A stretch of DNA of 64,000 nucleotides from Massilia eurypsychrophila (GCF_002760655.1 NZ_PDOC01000007.1:181734-245733); one strand, 5' to 3'; shown: positions 44,125-52,992, counted from the stretch's first letter. Program-made: numbers and translations. The notes: generated from the letters alone by a model not told the origin.

Positions 44125-44945
44125 AGCGAGACGACGTGCAAGATGAAGTGATTTACCGCTGCGTCAATGGCGCTTGTGTGCGGCCGCTGCCGCGCAGGGT
44201 CAACTATTGCCCGTACTGCGGCACCAGCCAGAGTACCGGCCTGCTGCGGCCGGCCGACGCTGCCGCCGCCGTTCCTGTTGTTGCCGCTGCTCCACCGGTA
44301 TCGTTCGCCAAGCCGGCGCCGGCTGCTCCCGCGCCAGCGGCGGTGCTTCCGCCTCTGCCTCCGCCGCCGGTCCGCAAACCGGCGCCAGGCGCGTCGCCTC
44401 CGCGAGCGGCAGTGCCGGCTCGCCCGCCGCAGCGCGAACCGGTCCGGCTACGTTACTGGCTGCTCGCGCTTGGGGTGCTGTGGCTGATCTGGATCACCCA
44501 GCGCCCGACGCCGCAGAAGATCGATGCCCGCATCGACAGTGCGATCGCACTGGCGACGGCTTGCAAGGCCGGAGAAGCGCAGGCCGAACTGATCGCGCTG
44601 AAGGACAGTACGGCGACACCGGCGCAGCTGCAGCGACTGCAGTCGGCGCTCAACGACGCCGATGCCGCGTGTGCCCGCAAGCGCGCGCGTCCCGCGCCGA
44701 AGGCGGCGCGTCCGCTCGCGCGCGAACAGGCGCAATCGGCGCGCAACCTGTTGGCCGATGCGCGCCAGGCGATGGCGCGCGGCGACTACGCGGCCGCTTC
44801 GAGCAAGATGGAGGTGTGCGCGGCGATGGTCGACGCGGGCAACCGCGAGTGCAGCGTGCTGAAGGCAAAAGCCGATCGCCTGCAAGATCAATTGCGGCGC
44901 TGCCTGGCCGACGGCGCCGAGTGGGTGGCCGACCGTTGCCAGTAG
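44121..44945 (+). CDS. Zinc-ribbon/single-helix membrane protein of the tubulin-like operon
   Basis: 274 residues from GTG 44121, overlapping the tubulin-like stop by four bases. The N terminus holds a zinc ribbon with C14, C19, C30 and C33 (YRCVNGACVRPLPRRVNYC, PYCGTS). A Pro/Ala-rich linker (about 45-105) could be a ligand for the GYF_2 domain of the previous gene. One membrane helix follows (YWLLALGVLWLIWITQ, about 111-126), then a helical, Ala/Arg/Lys-rich tail of about 145 residues with cysteines (C148, C184, C222, C238 approx.). Topology is probably cytoplasmic ribbon with a periplasmic tail. I do not recognise the family. Confidence 0.65.
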   Translation: MKRDDVQDEVIYRCVNGACVRPLPRRVNYCPYCGTSQSTGLLRPADAAAAVPVVAAAPPVSFAKPAPAAPAPAAVLPPLPPPPVRKPAPGASPPRAAVPARPPQREPVRLRYWLLALGVLWLIWITQRPTPQKIDARIDSAIALATACKAGEAQAELIALKDSTATPAQLQRLQSALNDADAACARKRARPAPKAARPLAREQAQSARNLLADARQAMARGDYAAASSKMEVCAAMVDAGNRECSVLKAKADRLQDQLRRCLADGAEWVADRCQ

Positions 44946-44951
44946 CTTTTT

Positions 44952-46325
44952 TCAGCCGCCGCCGCGGGCGCAGGCCATCAGCTTTTCCTTGGTCCAGAGG
45001 CGATCGGCCACACGCAGAATTGCGTAAGTGGCCGCGACCAGGACCAGCGCATGCATCAGCCAAGCAGTCTGTCCACGCCATGCAGCCGCGTAGCCGGCAA
45101 TCCAGTGGTAGTACGCCCAGATGCCCAACATCGCGATGGCGGTGACGGCGCTGACGATTGTAGGCCAAGGCAGTGCGCGGATCACCAGCGCAACGCTGAT
45201 GGCGAAGGCCAGTTCCGCCAGCACCACGACGTTCGCAGCAATGGTATCGAACAGCGCCGCCCCGGACGTTTCGTTGAAGAGGCGGCTCCACAGCATGTAC
45301 GCGAGCACCAGCACGGCCAGTGTGACGTAGTGCAGCCTCAGGGTCGCAGCGAAAATATCGGAGGCGATGCGGCCGGTGCGCCAGGTTCCCGGGGTCAGTA
45401 GCCACCGCCAGTGCAGGTCACGGGCGGCCAGAGCTTCTGTCATCATAAGACACAGCAGGCCGAGTGAGAGCAGGTGGCGTATATCGGGCTGCTGCCCTAC
45501 ACGCAGCGGCACCAGGTGGTCCGACAGCACGAATACGAAGAATAATATTTTCCCTATCCAGCCGATGCGGCTGCCGATGGTGGACTGCAGGGCGGGCGAC
45601 TGCCTTGCCCATGCCGTGTCCAGGGGCGAGTAGCGCAGTATATGGCCGGCCAGTGACGAAAGCCGCCGCTTGTGAGGAGCTGCGCCACGACCTGGGGAAA
45701 ACGCCGGTTGGCCGCGCCACTCGCGCGCCAGTGCGTGGCCCAGCATCGGCCATGTCAGCGCCAGTACCGCCAATACCGGCAACGGCAAGTTGACGAACCA
45801 CGCAAGCAGGCCGGCCGCGCCGAAGTAGAGCGCCGCCAGCAGCCCCGCGACTGCGACCGCGTTGGCAAGCCATGCGAGCGGTTTTGGCACCATCGAATGC
45901 CGCGCCAGCGTGCACAAGGCGCCGAGGCACAGGCCCGAGGAAATCAGCGCAAACGCGCCGGCCCAGGGCAGGTGCGACGCCGGCGATGCCAGCAACGCGC
46001 TCATGGCCGCGCCGACCAATGCCCACGCGATGGTGGTCTCGACCAGGCATGCACGGGCCCACCGGCGCCAGAGCGCCTGGGGCATTGGCTGCGCGCCGAT
46101 CACTTCGCGCGCCCGCGCCAGCGCCTTCATCTGCACCGCGCCAACAGCGACGATGAGCACGAAGCTGGCCTGGAGGACGATGCGAATGCCGGTGGCCACT
46201 CCGCTAAAGTCGTGCAGCGAGGCGAACATCATCCCGATCCAGGTGACGAACAGCAGCAACAGCAGCGCGTACATTGATTCGCGTTCCCGCAACGGGAACT
46301 GCTGCAAGGGGACGGCGCCGTTCAT
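44952..46325 (-). CDS. Multi-helix ABC transporter permease subunit
   Basis: 457 residues from ATG 46325, overlapping the ATPase stop (ATGA). At least ten hydrophobic segments are visible (for example YALLLLLFVTWIGMMFA, IVLQASFVLIVAVGAVQM, VLAVLALTWPMLG, TIVSAVTAIAMLGIWAYY). No other motif. Based on coupling to the GntR and ATPase genes it is the membrane part of an ABC exporter of the YtrABCDEF-like kind, often linked to cell-envelope stress or antibiotic response. The stop is only six bases from that of the convergent operon. Confidence 0.75.
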   Translation of the reverse strand: MNGAVPLQQFPLRERESMYALLLLLFVTWIGMMFASLHDFSGVATGIRIVLQASFVLIVAVGAVQMKALARAREVIGAQPMPQALWRRWARACLVETTIAWALVGAAMSALLASPASHLPWAGAFALISSGLCLGALCTLARHSMVPKPLAWLANAVAVAGLLAALYFGAAGLLAWFVNLPLPVLAVLALTWPMLGHALAREWRGQPAFSPGRGAAPHKRRLSSLAGHILRYSPLDTAWARQSPALQSTIGSRIGWIGKILFFVFVLSDHLVPLRVGQQPDIRHLLSLGLLCLMMTEALAARDLHWRWLLTPGTWRTGRIASDIFAATLRLHYVTLAVLVLAYMLWSRLFNETSGAALFDTIAANVVVLAELAFAISVALVIRALPWPTIVSAVTAIAMLGIWAYYHWIAGYAAAWRGQTAWLMHALVLVAATYAILRVADRLWTKEKLMACARGGG

Positions 46326-47167
46326 GCGTTGAGCTCCACGAACAGCTCGTCGAGGCTGAGCGTGCGGCCTTCGCTGGCGCCCGGCGCGGCGCGCCGCATG
46401 TCGGCGATGCGGTCGCCCGTGTGCTTGTTTGTCGAGACAACCGCTTCCTGCGGAATGCCGGGTGCGTTGGCCGGCTGCAGCCGGAAGTATTCGAGCAGCG
46501 TGTCCCATGCTTCGAACAGCTGGATCGCGCCGTCGCGCATGAAGGCGACGTGCGACACCACGCGTTCGAGGTCGGTGAGGATGTGACTCGATATGAGGAT
46601 AGTGCGTTCGCGTTCGGTATCGTCGCCCTCGGCGCCGAACAGCGCGCGCATGAATTCGCGCCGGGTCAGCGGATCGAGGCTGGCGACCGGCTCGTCGAGC
46701 AGCAGCAGGGCAGGGTCGTGCGCGAGGGCGAGGATGACGGCGAGCTTTTGCTGGTCGCCGCCGGATAATTCGCTCACCTTGCGGTCGATGCGCAGGTCGA
46801 GTCGGCCGGCAAGTTCCTTGACGCGCGCTTCGCTCCAGCGCGGATAGGCGCTGCCGATCGCTGCCAGCATTTCGTCGGCCCGCATCCAGTTGAACAGGTC
46901 AGGCGTCTGCGCGACGTAGCCGAGGCGTTCGCGCGCGGCGTCGGTCATGTTCGATGATGGGCAGCCAAGCAGGGATGCGCTGCCGCTCGACAGCTCGATC
47001 AGGCCTGCGAGGCAGCGCAGCAGCGACGACTTGCCTGCGCCGTTGCGTCCGACCAGGCCGACCACCGAGCCGGCGGGAATGTCGAGCGTGATGCTCTTGA
47101 GGATATTGGCATCGCCGCGCACGAGATTGAGCCTGGTGGTGGCGATCGCTGCATCAGTCGGATTCAT
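46322..47167 (-). CDS. ABC transporter ATP-binding protein
   Basis: 281 residues from ATG 47167, where AAGG lies 6 bases upstream; ATG 47173 is the alternative. Walker A GRNGAGKSSLLR, signature LSGGDQQKLAVIL, Walker B LLLLDEPVAS, D-loop SLD, and H-loop SSH are present. The final 50 residues (NKHTGDRIADMRRAAPG, LSLDELFVELNA) form a C-terminal extension. It overlaps the GntR stop by 14 bases and the permease start by 4, so regulator, ATPase and permease are one transcript. It powers export or extraction of an unknown substrate. Confidence 0.9.
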   Translation of the reverse strand: MNPTDAAIATTRLNLVRGDANILKSITLDIPAGSVVGLVGRNGAGKSSLLRCLAGLIELSSGSASLLGCPSSNMTDAARERLGYVAQTPDLFNWMRADEMLAAIGSAYPRWSEARVKELAGRLDLRIDRKVSELSGGDQQKLAVILALAHDPALLLLDEPVASLDPLTRREFMRALFGAEGDDTERERTILISSHILTDLERVVSHVAFMRDGAIQLFEAWDTLLEYFRLQPANAPGIPQEAVVSTNKHTGDRIADMRRAAPGASEGRTLSLDELFVELNA

Positions 47168-47552
47168 TGTCATCCTTGCTGGAAGGTTGGTGAAGACAGG
47201 TTTGGAACAGCGCGAGAGCGTCGGCGTCGGACATGCCGAGCTGGCGGGCTATGCTGGCGGCGGCGTCGAGTGCGGGCCGCAGCATCGCGGCCTTTTCCGA
47301 TTTCCCGGACTTCCCGCGCTCCGCGATCACCATGCCAAGGCCGCGCACCCGCAGCACAAGGCCTTCGGTTTCGAGCAGGCTGTACGCTTTGCTGACGGTC
47401 ATCGGATTGATCGCGTGGTGCAGGGCCTCGGCGCGGACCGACGGCAGATAGTCGCCCGGGCGCAGCTGGGCGCTGGCGACCATGCGATGGACCTGTTCGA
47501 CGATCTGGCGGTAGATCGGGGTCGGGGCGGCGGGAGTGATCTCGAAGTGCAT
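47154..47552 (-). CDS. GntR family regulator, YtrA subfamily
   Basis: 132 residues. Short winged-helix protein: MHFEITPAAPTPIYRQIVEQVHRMV, GDYLPSVRAEALHHAINPMTVSKAYSLLETEGLV, then LRVRGLGMVI, with only a small C-terminal dimer helix, which is the YtrA pattern. It leads the ABC operon and is expected to repress it. The operator-like inverted repeat at 47562-47581 sits 10 bases before ATG, and there is no ribosome-binding site between, so the message may be leaderless. Confidence 0.88.
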   Translation of the reverse strand: MHFEITPAAPTPIYRQIVEQVHRMVASAQLRPGDYLPSVRAEALHHAINPMTVSKAYSLLETEGLVLRVRGLGMVIAERGKSGKSEKAAMLRPALDAAASIARQLGMSDADALALFQTCLHQPSSKDDNESD

Positions 47553-47561
47553 GTGAATTAC

Positions 47562-47581
47562 TGTATCACTGCATTAATACA
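47562..47581. promoter_or_regulatory. Candidate GntR/YtrA operator
   Basis: TGTATCACTGCATTAATACA has 5-bp inverted ends (TGTAT/ATACA) with a 10-base AT-rich spacer; YtrA-type regulators bind such sites at their own promoters. It lies immediately upstream of the gntR start codon. Confidence 0.5.
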
Positions 47582-47623
47582 CATGACAAGCAGATTTTTG
47601 CGCCACTTTGCGCCGCGCCCAAA

Positions 47624-47653
47624 CAAACGGCGACCCTCTGGTCGCCGTGTTTG
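47624..47653 (-). terminator. Hairpin after the molybdopterin oxidoreductase gene
   Basis: A strong stem of 12-13 bp (AAACGGCGACC with GGTCGCCGTGTTT, one mismatch) around a CTCT loop. The minus-strand downstream side has only a broken T run (TTTGTTT), so termination efficiency is uncertain. Confidence 0.5.
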
Positions 47654-47741
47654 GTCTCTCGCTGAATTTCAAAATGACTATGTCATTTTGACGTTTTGCG
47701 AGGGCCTTTGGTTCGGTTGAAGCGCGATTTTCAGCGAATCC

Positions 47742-49958
47742 CTACAGCGGCGATATTTGCACCGGCACGCCCGACAGCACCGCATTGCCGGACAGCGGAT
47801 CGCGCAGGTGTTCGTCGAGCAGCGCGTTCAGGTTCGCGCCAGGCCGCTCGGCGGCGACGTTCAGGCGCACGCCAGGCAGGCTGTGGCCCCAGCCGTGCGG
47901 CAGGCTGACCACGCCAGGCATCATCTCGGCGCTGACCTCGACCTGCGCTTCGATGCGGCGGGCGCCGTTGCTGATGGCAGCCATGGCGCCGTCGGTAAGC
48001 CCGAGGCGCTGTGCATCGCTCGGATGGACCAGCGCGGTGCAGCGGAAGGCGCCTTTCGCCAGCACCGGCAGGTTGTGCATCCAGCTGTTATTCGAACGCA
48101 GCTGGCGGCGCCCGATGATGACCATGTCCGGCGCCGGCGCGGCCAGTTCGGCGCCAACGCGCGAAAGGTCGTCCAGCAGCGCCTGCGGCGCCAGTTCGAT
48201 TTTGCCGGACGGCGTGCGCAGCACTTCCGGCACGCGCGGCGTCATTGCGCCCAGGTCGATGCCCGATGGCGCGGCCTGGATCGCAGCCAGCGTCAAACCG
48301 CCCGGATTGCGGCCGAACTGGTCGCCGTAGGGACCGGAGCGCAGCGCCAGTTCGAGCATCCGCTCGGCGCCGCGCAAGTGAGACAGCGCGGCCAGGATCT
48401 GCGGCGCTGAATCACCGGCGGAGCGCTGCAGATCCTCTTCCAGCGCGGCATCGTCGAGCGCATCGATGTCGGCGTTGGCGCCCAGTCCCTTGACGATGGC
48501 GGCGATGCGCAGCATGCTTTCCCACTCGTCCGGCTGGCCTTGGGTGCGCGCCAGCACCGGCGCGCTGTAGCGCGCGTGATTGCGGTGCGAGAACTGGGTG
48601 AACGACACGTCGTAGTGCGAATCCTCCAGCGGCGAAGGGCCCGGCAGGATGACGTCGGCGTGACGAGATGTCTCGTTGAGGTAGATGTCGAGGCTGACCA
48701 TGAAGTCGAGCTGCTCAAGCGCGGCGGCCAGGCGCGGACCGTTCGGGCTCGATAGCACCGGATTGCCGGCGATGGTGATCAGCGCGCGGATCTGGCCGGG
48801 ACCTGGCGTATCGATTTCTTCGGCCAGGCAGGTGAGCGGCAGCTCGCCGCCCACTTCCGGCGCGCCCGACACGCGCGACGCGTAGCGCCCGGTGACCACG
48901 CCGCGGCCCACGCCTGGTTTGCCGCGCGTGTTGGCAGCGAACGCCGCCGCCTTCGGGAACATGGCGCCGCCTTCTTCGTCGAGCTGGCCGGTGAGGACGT
49001 TGATGACGTCGATCAGCCACGACGCGAGGGTGCCGAACTGCTGGGTGCAGGTGCCGATGCGCCCGTACACGGCGGCGCGGCCGGTGCCGGCGAGCGTGCG
49101 CGCCAGATCGCGCATCACTGCCGCGGGGATGGCGCAGCGGTCGGCGACGCGTTCGGGCGAGTAGGGCGCGAATGCCGATTCAAGCTGCTCGAAGCCGGCG
49201 ACGTGATCGGCCAGGCGGCCCAGGCGCACCCGCTTCTCGTCGAACAGTGCATGGGCGATCCCGAGCAGGAAGAACACGTCCGATCCTGGCCGGATGAAGT
49301 GATGGGCGTCGGCGACGTTGGCCGTCTCGGTGCGGCGCGGGTCGATCACGACGATCTTGCCGCCGCGCGCGCGCAGCGCCTTGGCCTTGCCGCGAAAGTC
49401 AGGCACGGTCCACAGGCTGCCGTTGGAGACCATCGGGTTGGCGCCGATGATGAGCAAAAAGTCGCTGCGCTCGATGTCGGGCACCGGCACCGACAGCCAG
49501 CTGCCGAACATCAGCCCGACCGACAGCATCTTCGGTACCTGATCGACGCTGGAAGCGGAGAACATGTTGCGCGTGCCGAGCGCCCGGGCCAGCCGCGGGA
49601 AGTACAGCATCAGGCTCATTTTGTGCGACGTCGGGTTGCCCAGCATGGTGGCCACTGCGTTGGCGCCGCCGGCCGCGATGACCGGCGGCAGGCGCCGCTC
49701 GATCTCGGCGTAGGCTTCTTCCCAGCTGGCCTCGACGAAGCGGCCATCGCGCTTGATCAGCGGCGTGCGCAGGCGGTCGGGATCGTCGTGCAGGTCTTTC
49801 AGGCCGATCGCCTTCGGGCACAGGAAGCCGTTTGAGAAGACATCGCGCGCGTCGCCGCGGATGCGCACCACGCGCTGTTGTTCGAGATCGACTTCGAGCC
49901 CGCAACAGGCCTCGCAGAAGGGACAGATTCGGTACGCGGTCGTGGCTTGCTCGGTCAT
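47742..49958 (-). CDS. Molybdopterin-dependent oxidoreductase (DMSO reductase superfamily)
   Basis: 738 residues. N-terminal [4Fe-4S] site: CPFCEACCGLEV with a fourth cysteine in SNGFLCPKAIG. Molybdopterin-binding features follow: LLIIGANPMVSNG, IVVIDPRRTETANVADAHHFIRPGSD, VYGRIGTCTQQFG, SLDIYLNETSRHADVILPG, and the C-terminal MopB-like domain (LRSNNSWMHNLP, VVSLPHGWGHS). Where formate dehydrogenases have a Cys or Sec molybdenum ligand, I see only SASSVDQVPK, so the ligand may be Ser or Asp. No signal peptide and no partner subunit genes nearby, so substrate and electron partner are unknown. Confidence 0.85.
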   Translation of the reverse strand: MTEQATTAYRICPFCEACCGLEVDLEQQRVVRIRGDARDVFSNGFLCPKAIGLKDLHDDPDRLRTPLIKRDGRFVEASWEEAYAEIERRLPPVIAAGGANAVATMLGNPTSHKMSLMLYFPRLARALGTRNMFSASSVDQVPKMLSVGLMFGSWLSVPVPDIERSDFLLIIGANPMVSNGSLWTVPDFRGKAKALRARGGKIVVIDPRRTETANVADAHHFIRPGSDVFFLLGIAHALFDEKRVRLGRLADHVAGFEQLESAFAPYSPERVADRCAIPAAVMRDLARTLAGTGRAAVYGRIGTCTQQFGTLASWLIDVINVLTGQLDEEGGAMFPKAAAFAANTRGKPGVGRGVVTGRYASRVSGAPEVGGELPLTCLAEEIDTPGPGQIRALITIAGNPVLSSPNGPRLAAALEQLDFMVSLDIYLNETSRHADVILPGPSPLEDSHYDVSFTQFSHRNHARYSAPVLARTQGQPDEWESMLRIAAIVKGLGANADIDALDDAALEEDLQRSAGDSAPQILAALSHLRGAERMLELALRSGPYGDQFGRNPGGLTLAAIQAAPSGIDLGAMTPRVPEVLRTPSGKIELAPQALLDDLSRVGAELAAPAPDMVIIGRRQLRSNNSWMHNLPVLAKGAFRCTALVHPSDAQRLGLTDGAMAAISNGARRIEAQVEVSAEMMPGVVSLPHGWGHSLPGVRLNVAAERPGANLNALLDEHLRDPLSGNAVLSGVPVQISPL

Positions 49959-50078
49959 GGCATCGCTTTCGGAAAATCGAACGGTCGTGCCATTCTCGGG
50001 ATTAGCACCACAACTGTCAACCGCTATCTGACCGCTGCTGTTATGCTTGTTGGCAACAAAACCCCCACAGGAAAAATC

Positions 50079-50423
50079 ATGCGAGCAAGTTCAATAGTCA
50101 GTACGGTGTTGTCGGTATTGCTGGTTGCCGGTGTTGCCGGCTGCGGCAAGCGCGACGAGGCGATGGGGCCGGCGCAGAAGGCTGGCCAGGCGGTCGACAA
50201 CACCGGGGACAAGGTTGCGCGCGACATCCAGGACAAGCTCGACCGCGCCAATGCGGCCGCCAGGCAGGTCGCCGATTCGGCCAGCCAGACCAAGGACAAG
50301 ATCGCCGACGCAACAGCGGATGCGGCGGCCGACGCCAGCAAGGGCCTCGACAAGGCGACCGAAGAAGTGGGCAAGAAGGTCGAGCGCGCCGGCGAAAAGA
50401 TCCAGGAAGCATCCAAGAAATAA
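50079..50423 (+). CDS. Small lipoprotein with amphipathic helical repeats
   Basis: 114 residues from ATG 50079 (AGGAAAAA upstream). The signal ends in a lipobox LVAGVAGC (cysteine about residue 22), so it is lipid-anchored. The mature part is charged and Ala-rich, with an 11-residue-like heptad pattern (KVARDIQDKLDRANAAARQV, ADAAADASKGLDKATEEV), reminiscent of LEA-like or apolipoprotein-type helices. No function is known; periplasmic or outer-membrane stress protection is a guess. It is followed directly by a repeat cluster. Confidence 0.7.
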   Translation: MRASSIVSTVLSVLLVAGVAGCGKRDEAMGPAQKAGQAVDNTGDKVARDIQDKLDRANAAARQVADSASQTKDKIADATADAAADASKGLDKATEEVGKKVERAGEKIQEASKK

Positions 50424-50431
50424 TCAACGCT

Positions 50432-50629
50432 GGGGTCAGGTCTGACAATCGGACAAATTCCCGGGGTCAGGTCTGACATTCGGACATTTGGCCAGCATGT
50501 TGCCGAAATCGGAGAACGTTCATGCTGCGGCAGCGGTCAAAATCGGACTGAGCCGCAGCTCCACAGCCGGAAATTGTCCGAATGTCAGACCTGACCCCAG
50601 CGGTTTGTCCGAATGTCAGACCTGACCCC
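50432..50629. repeat. REP-like repeat cluster 2 (GGGGTCAGGTCTGAC units)
   Basis: Two direct copies start at 50432 and 50463 (GGGGTCAGGTCTGACATTCG, then GACAxxTT) and two inverted copies end at 50598 and 50629. The outer arms can pair with each other over about 26 bases, and between them CTGCGGC (50525) / GCCGCAG (50553) forms a smaller hairpin, so the whole 200 bases can fold into one large cruciform. It lies between convergent stops (50423 and 50650) and could work as a two-way terminator. Confidence 0.88.
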
Positions 50630-50649
50630 AGCAGTGTCAGCAGTCCGGC

Positions 50650-52734
50650 TCAGGCGTTGGCTGCTGCGGCCGGCGCTGCGACCGCCTGCGGCCATTCGCC
50701 CAGCACCACCGACATGTCGACGAAGCCTTCGCGCCAGGCGCGCTCGAGGTCCTGCTCGATCCGCTCCATCGACGTCTCGCCAAACTTGGCGAAGCCGCGC
50801 ACGCCGTAGGCGCGATTGCGGCCGTGGCCCTTGGCCATGTACAGCGCCATGTCGACCAGGTTGACGGCGCGTTCCCACGGCAGCGGATGCTCGCCCGGCG
50901 ACAGCGGAAACGGCGCGAAGCCGATCGATACGTTGACCGATATCCGCTGGCCCTGGTACTCGATCGTCTGCGCCGATATGCCGGCCAGCAGGCGCCGTGC
51001 GATCTCGTCGACGCCGTTGCGCGGGATCGCCGGCAGGAAGGCGAGAAATTCTTCGCCGCCCCAGCGCACGATCATGTCGGTCTCGCGCAGTATCAAGCGC
51101 AGGTTCTCCGAGATCATCGTCAGCACCGCGTCGCCGGCCGCGTGGCCGTACGTGTCGTTGACGTGCTTGAAGTGGTCGACGTCGAGCAGGAACAGCGCGC
51201 CGACGATCTCCTCGGCCTGCGCCGCGCCGCGCTTTTCAACCGGCAGGTTGGCGCGCATGAATTCGTGGAAGTGGCGCCGGTTGTAGAGCGACGTCAGCGG
51301 GTCGCGCGAGCTTTGCTGCTTGAGCTCGAGGTTCTTCACCTTCAGCTGCGCATTCGCCTGCCGCACCTTGCGGTACAGGATGCCGACAATCGCCGACGCC
51401 AGCGCGAACACTACCGCCAGCAGCCACCATACGCGCTGCTGCAAACGGCGGTTGTCGATTTCGACCGACTTCACTTCGTTCTCGCGCCGCAGCAGCTCGA
51501 TCTGGCGTTCCTTCTTGTCCGCTTCGTATTTGCCCTGCAGTTCGAGCACTGCCTTCTGGCGCCGCACTTCGAACAGTTCGTCGGAGATGGTGCGCTCGCG
51601 GTGGTAGGCTTTCACGGCGCCGGCCATGTCGCCGGCGCGCTCGAGCGCCTCGCCATACTCCATCATGACGACCTGCAGCTTCGGCTTGTTGCCCGACTTT
51701 TCAAATACCGCCAGCCCGGCCTCGAAGCTGCGCTTGCCGTCGGCCAGCCGGTTCATGCCCAGGTACGCCTGGCCGAGATTGACGCGCGCGGTCGCCTCGA
51801 TCGACTCCTCGTTGAGCGGGCGCGCCGCCTCGATCGCCTGGTTCGCGTAGCTGACCGTGCGCGCCCAGTCGTGCTCCTTGAGGTAGCTGTCGGCCAGGTT
51901 CACCAGCGAGACCGCGATCATTCTGTTGGCGCCGATCTTGCGCTCCAGTTCCAGCCCGGCCAGCAGCGCGGCCAGCGCGCGCTTGGGTTGGTTGGTCTCG
52001 ATGGCGAGCGCCGATTCGGTCTTCTTCAGCGTCGCCATGCGTCCCGGCGAGTTGGTCAGCGCCGCCACCGGCAGCGCTTCTTCGAGCGCTTCAAAGCCCT
52101 TGTCGAATTCCTTCATCGACGTGTACAGCACCGCCAGCGCGTTCAACGCCATCACGGTTTCGATCGGGTGCGCGTACTGGCGCGCCAGGGTCGCGGCGGA
52201 CTGCAGTTTGATCAGCGCCTCGGGGAAGTTGCCTTCCTCTTCATGCGAGTGGCCGGACGTGATGGAGGCGGTGATCCGCAGCGCCATGTCGCCGGTGGTG
52301 TTGGCCAGCTTTTCCGCTTCCCACGCGGCCAGGTGCGACGCCCGCAGTTCGTTCATCGCGAACAGCACGTAGGCGCGCGCAAGCATGCCCTTGGCCAGGA
52401 TGGCGTTGTCCTTGTGCTGTTTGCCCAGGGCGATCAGCTCTTCGGCCAGCGCCAGCGCGGGCGCCTTGCCGCCGACGCTGAGCGTGGCCTGGCTTAGCTG
52501 GTTGAGGAATTCGGCCTTGGTGGCGGGGGCGGCGGCGCGCCCTTGCGGTTCAAGCTTGATCAGCATCCGCAGCGCCTCGTGCGGCACGTAGCGGTTCACT
52601 TCGCGAATGGCGGCAACGCGCTGGTCGAGGTCCGCCTGTGACTGGGCCGGCGCCAGGCCGGCGGCCAACCATAGCGACAGCAGCAGCGCGGCCGTGCGGC
52701 AGCGGTGCCTTTTCCGGATGAAGCCAGCGAACAT
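50650..52734 (-). CDS. TPR-containing diguanylate cyclase
   Basis: 694 residues from ATG 52734, supported by GAGGG 4-5 bases upstream. Signal peptide to about residue 30 (TAALLLSLWLAAGLAPAQS). Then about 380 residues of TPR-like helical repeats in the periplasm (ALMALNALAVLYTSMKEFDKGFEAL type), a coiled coil, one TM helix (WWLLAVVFALASAIVGILY), and a GGDEF domain: DPLTSLYNRRHF, LLDVDHFKHVNDTYGHAAGD, RWGGEEF. The inhibitory I-site RETD is present five residues before GGEEF. It makes cyclic di-GMP and should be product-inhibited. The C terminus is an Ala-rich tail. Confidence 0.92.
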   Translation of the reverse strand: MFAGFIRKRHRCRTAALLLSLWLAAGLAPAQSQADLDQRVAAIREVNRYVPHEALRMLIKLEPQGRAAAPATKAEFLNQLSQATLSVGGKAPALALAEELIALGKQHKDNAILAKGMLARAYVLFAMNELRASHLAAWEAEKLANTTGDMALRITASITSGHSHEEEGNFPEALIKLQSAATLARQYAHPIETVMALNALAVLYTSMKEFDKGFEALEEALPVAALTNSPGRMATLKKTESALAIETNQPKRALAALLAGLELERKIGANRMIAVSLVNLADSYLKEHDWARTVSYANQAIEAARPLNEESIEATARVNLGQAYLGMNRLADGKRSFEAGLAVFEKSGNKPKLQVVMMEYGEALERAGDMAGAVKAYHRERTISDELFEVRRQKAVLELQGKYEADKKERQIELLRRENEVKSVEIDNRRLQQRVWWLLAVVFALASAIVGILYRKVRQANAQLKVKNLELKQQSSRDPLTSLYNRRHFHEFMRANLPVEKRGAAQAEEIVGALFLLDVDHFKHVNDTYGHAAGDAVLTMISENLRLILRETDMIVRWGGEEFLAFLPAIPRNGVDEIARRLLAGISAQTIEYQGQRISVNVSIGFAPFPLSPGEHPLPWERAVNLVDMALYMAKGHGRNRAYGVRGFAKFGETSMERIEQDLERAWREGFVDMSVVLGEWPQAVAAPAAAANA

Positions 52735-52992
52735 CGTATCCCTCGGTGAATGCTTTTTTCGACGGTCCTCTTGTTTTGTGGACTCCAAAGTAATTATATT
52801 CGTGTTGCAGCTGGGAAAAAGTAAATTTTGTCTGGATTGTGTAAAAAACCACGAACTATCACCACCGCCGGCTCGTTCAAGGGGCAATCCCCGGCATTCT
52901 GTGCCACCGATCTGACCGCCTGTCGCATAGGCGATACACCGGCGCCAGGCAGGGCCTACATTCTGGTCATAACAACAAGACAGGAACACCCC
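52735..52992. promoter_or_regulatory. Divergent spacer between the diguanylate cyclase and ABC exporter genes
   Basis: 258 bases without a supported gene; it must contain the two divergent promoters. The half next to the cyclase is AT-rich (TTTTTTCGACGG, TAATTATATTCG). A short GCATAGGCGATACA stretch at 52925-52938 might carry the exporter promoter, but no hexamer pair is convincing. ATG 52993 has AGGAA upstream. Confidence 0.3.
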
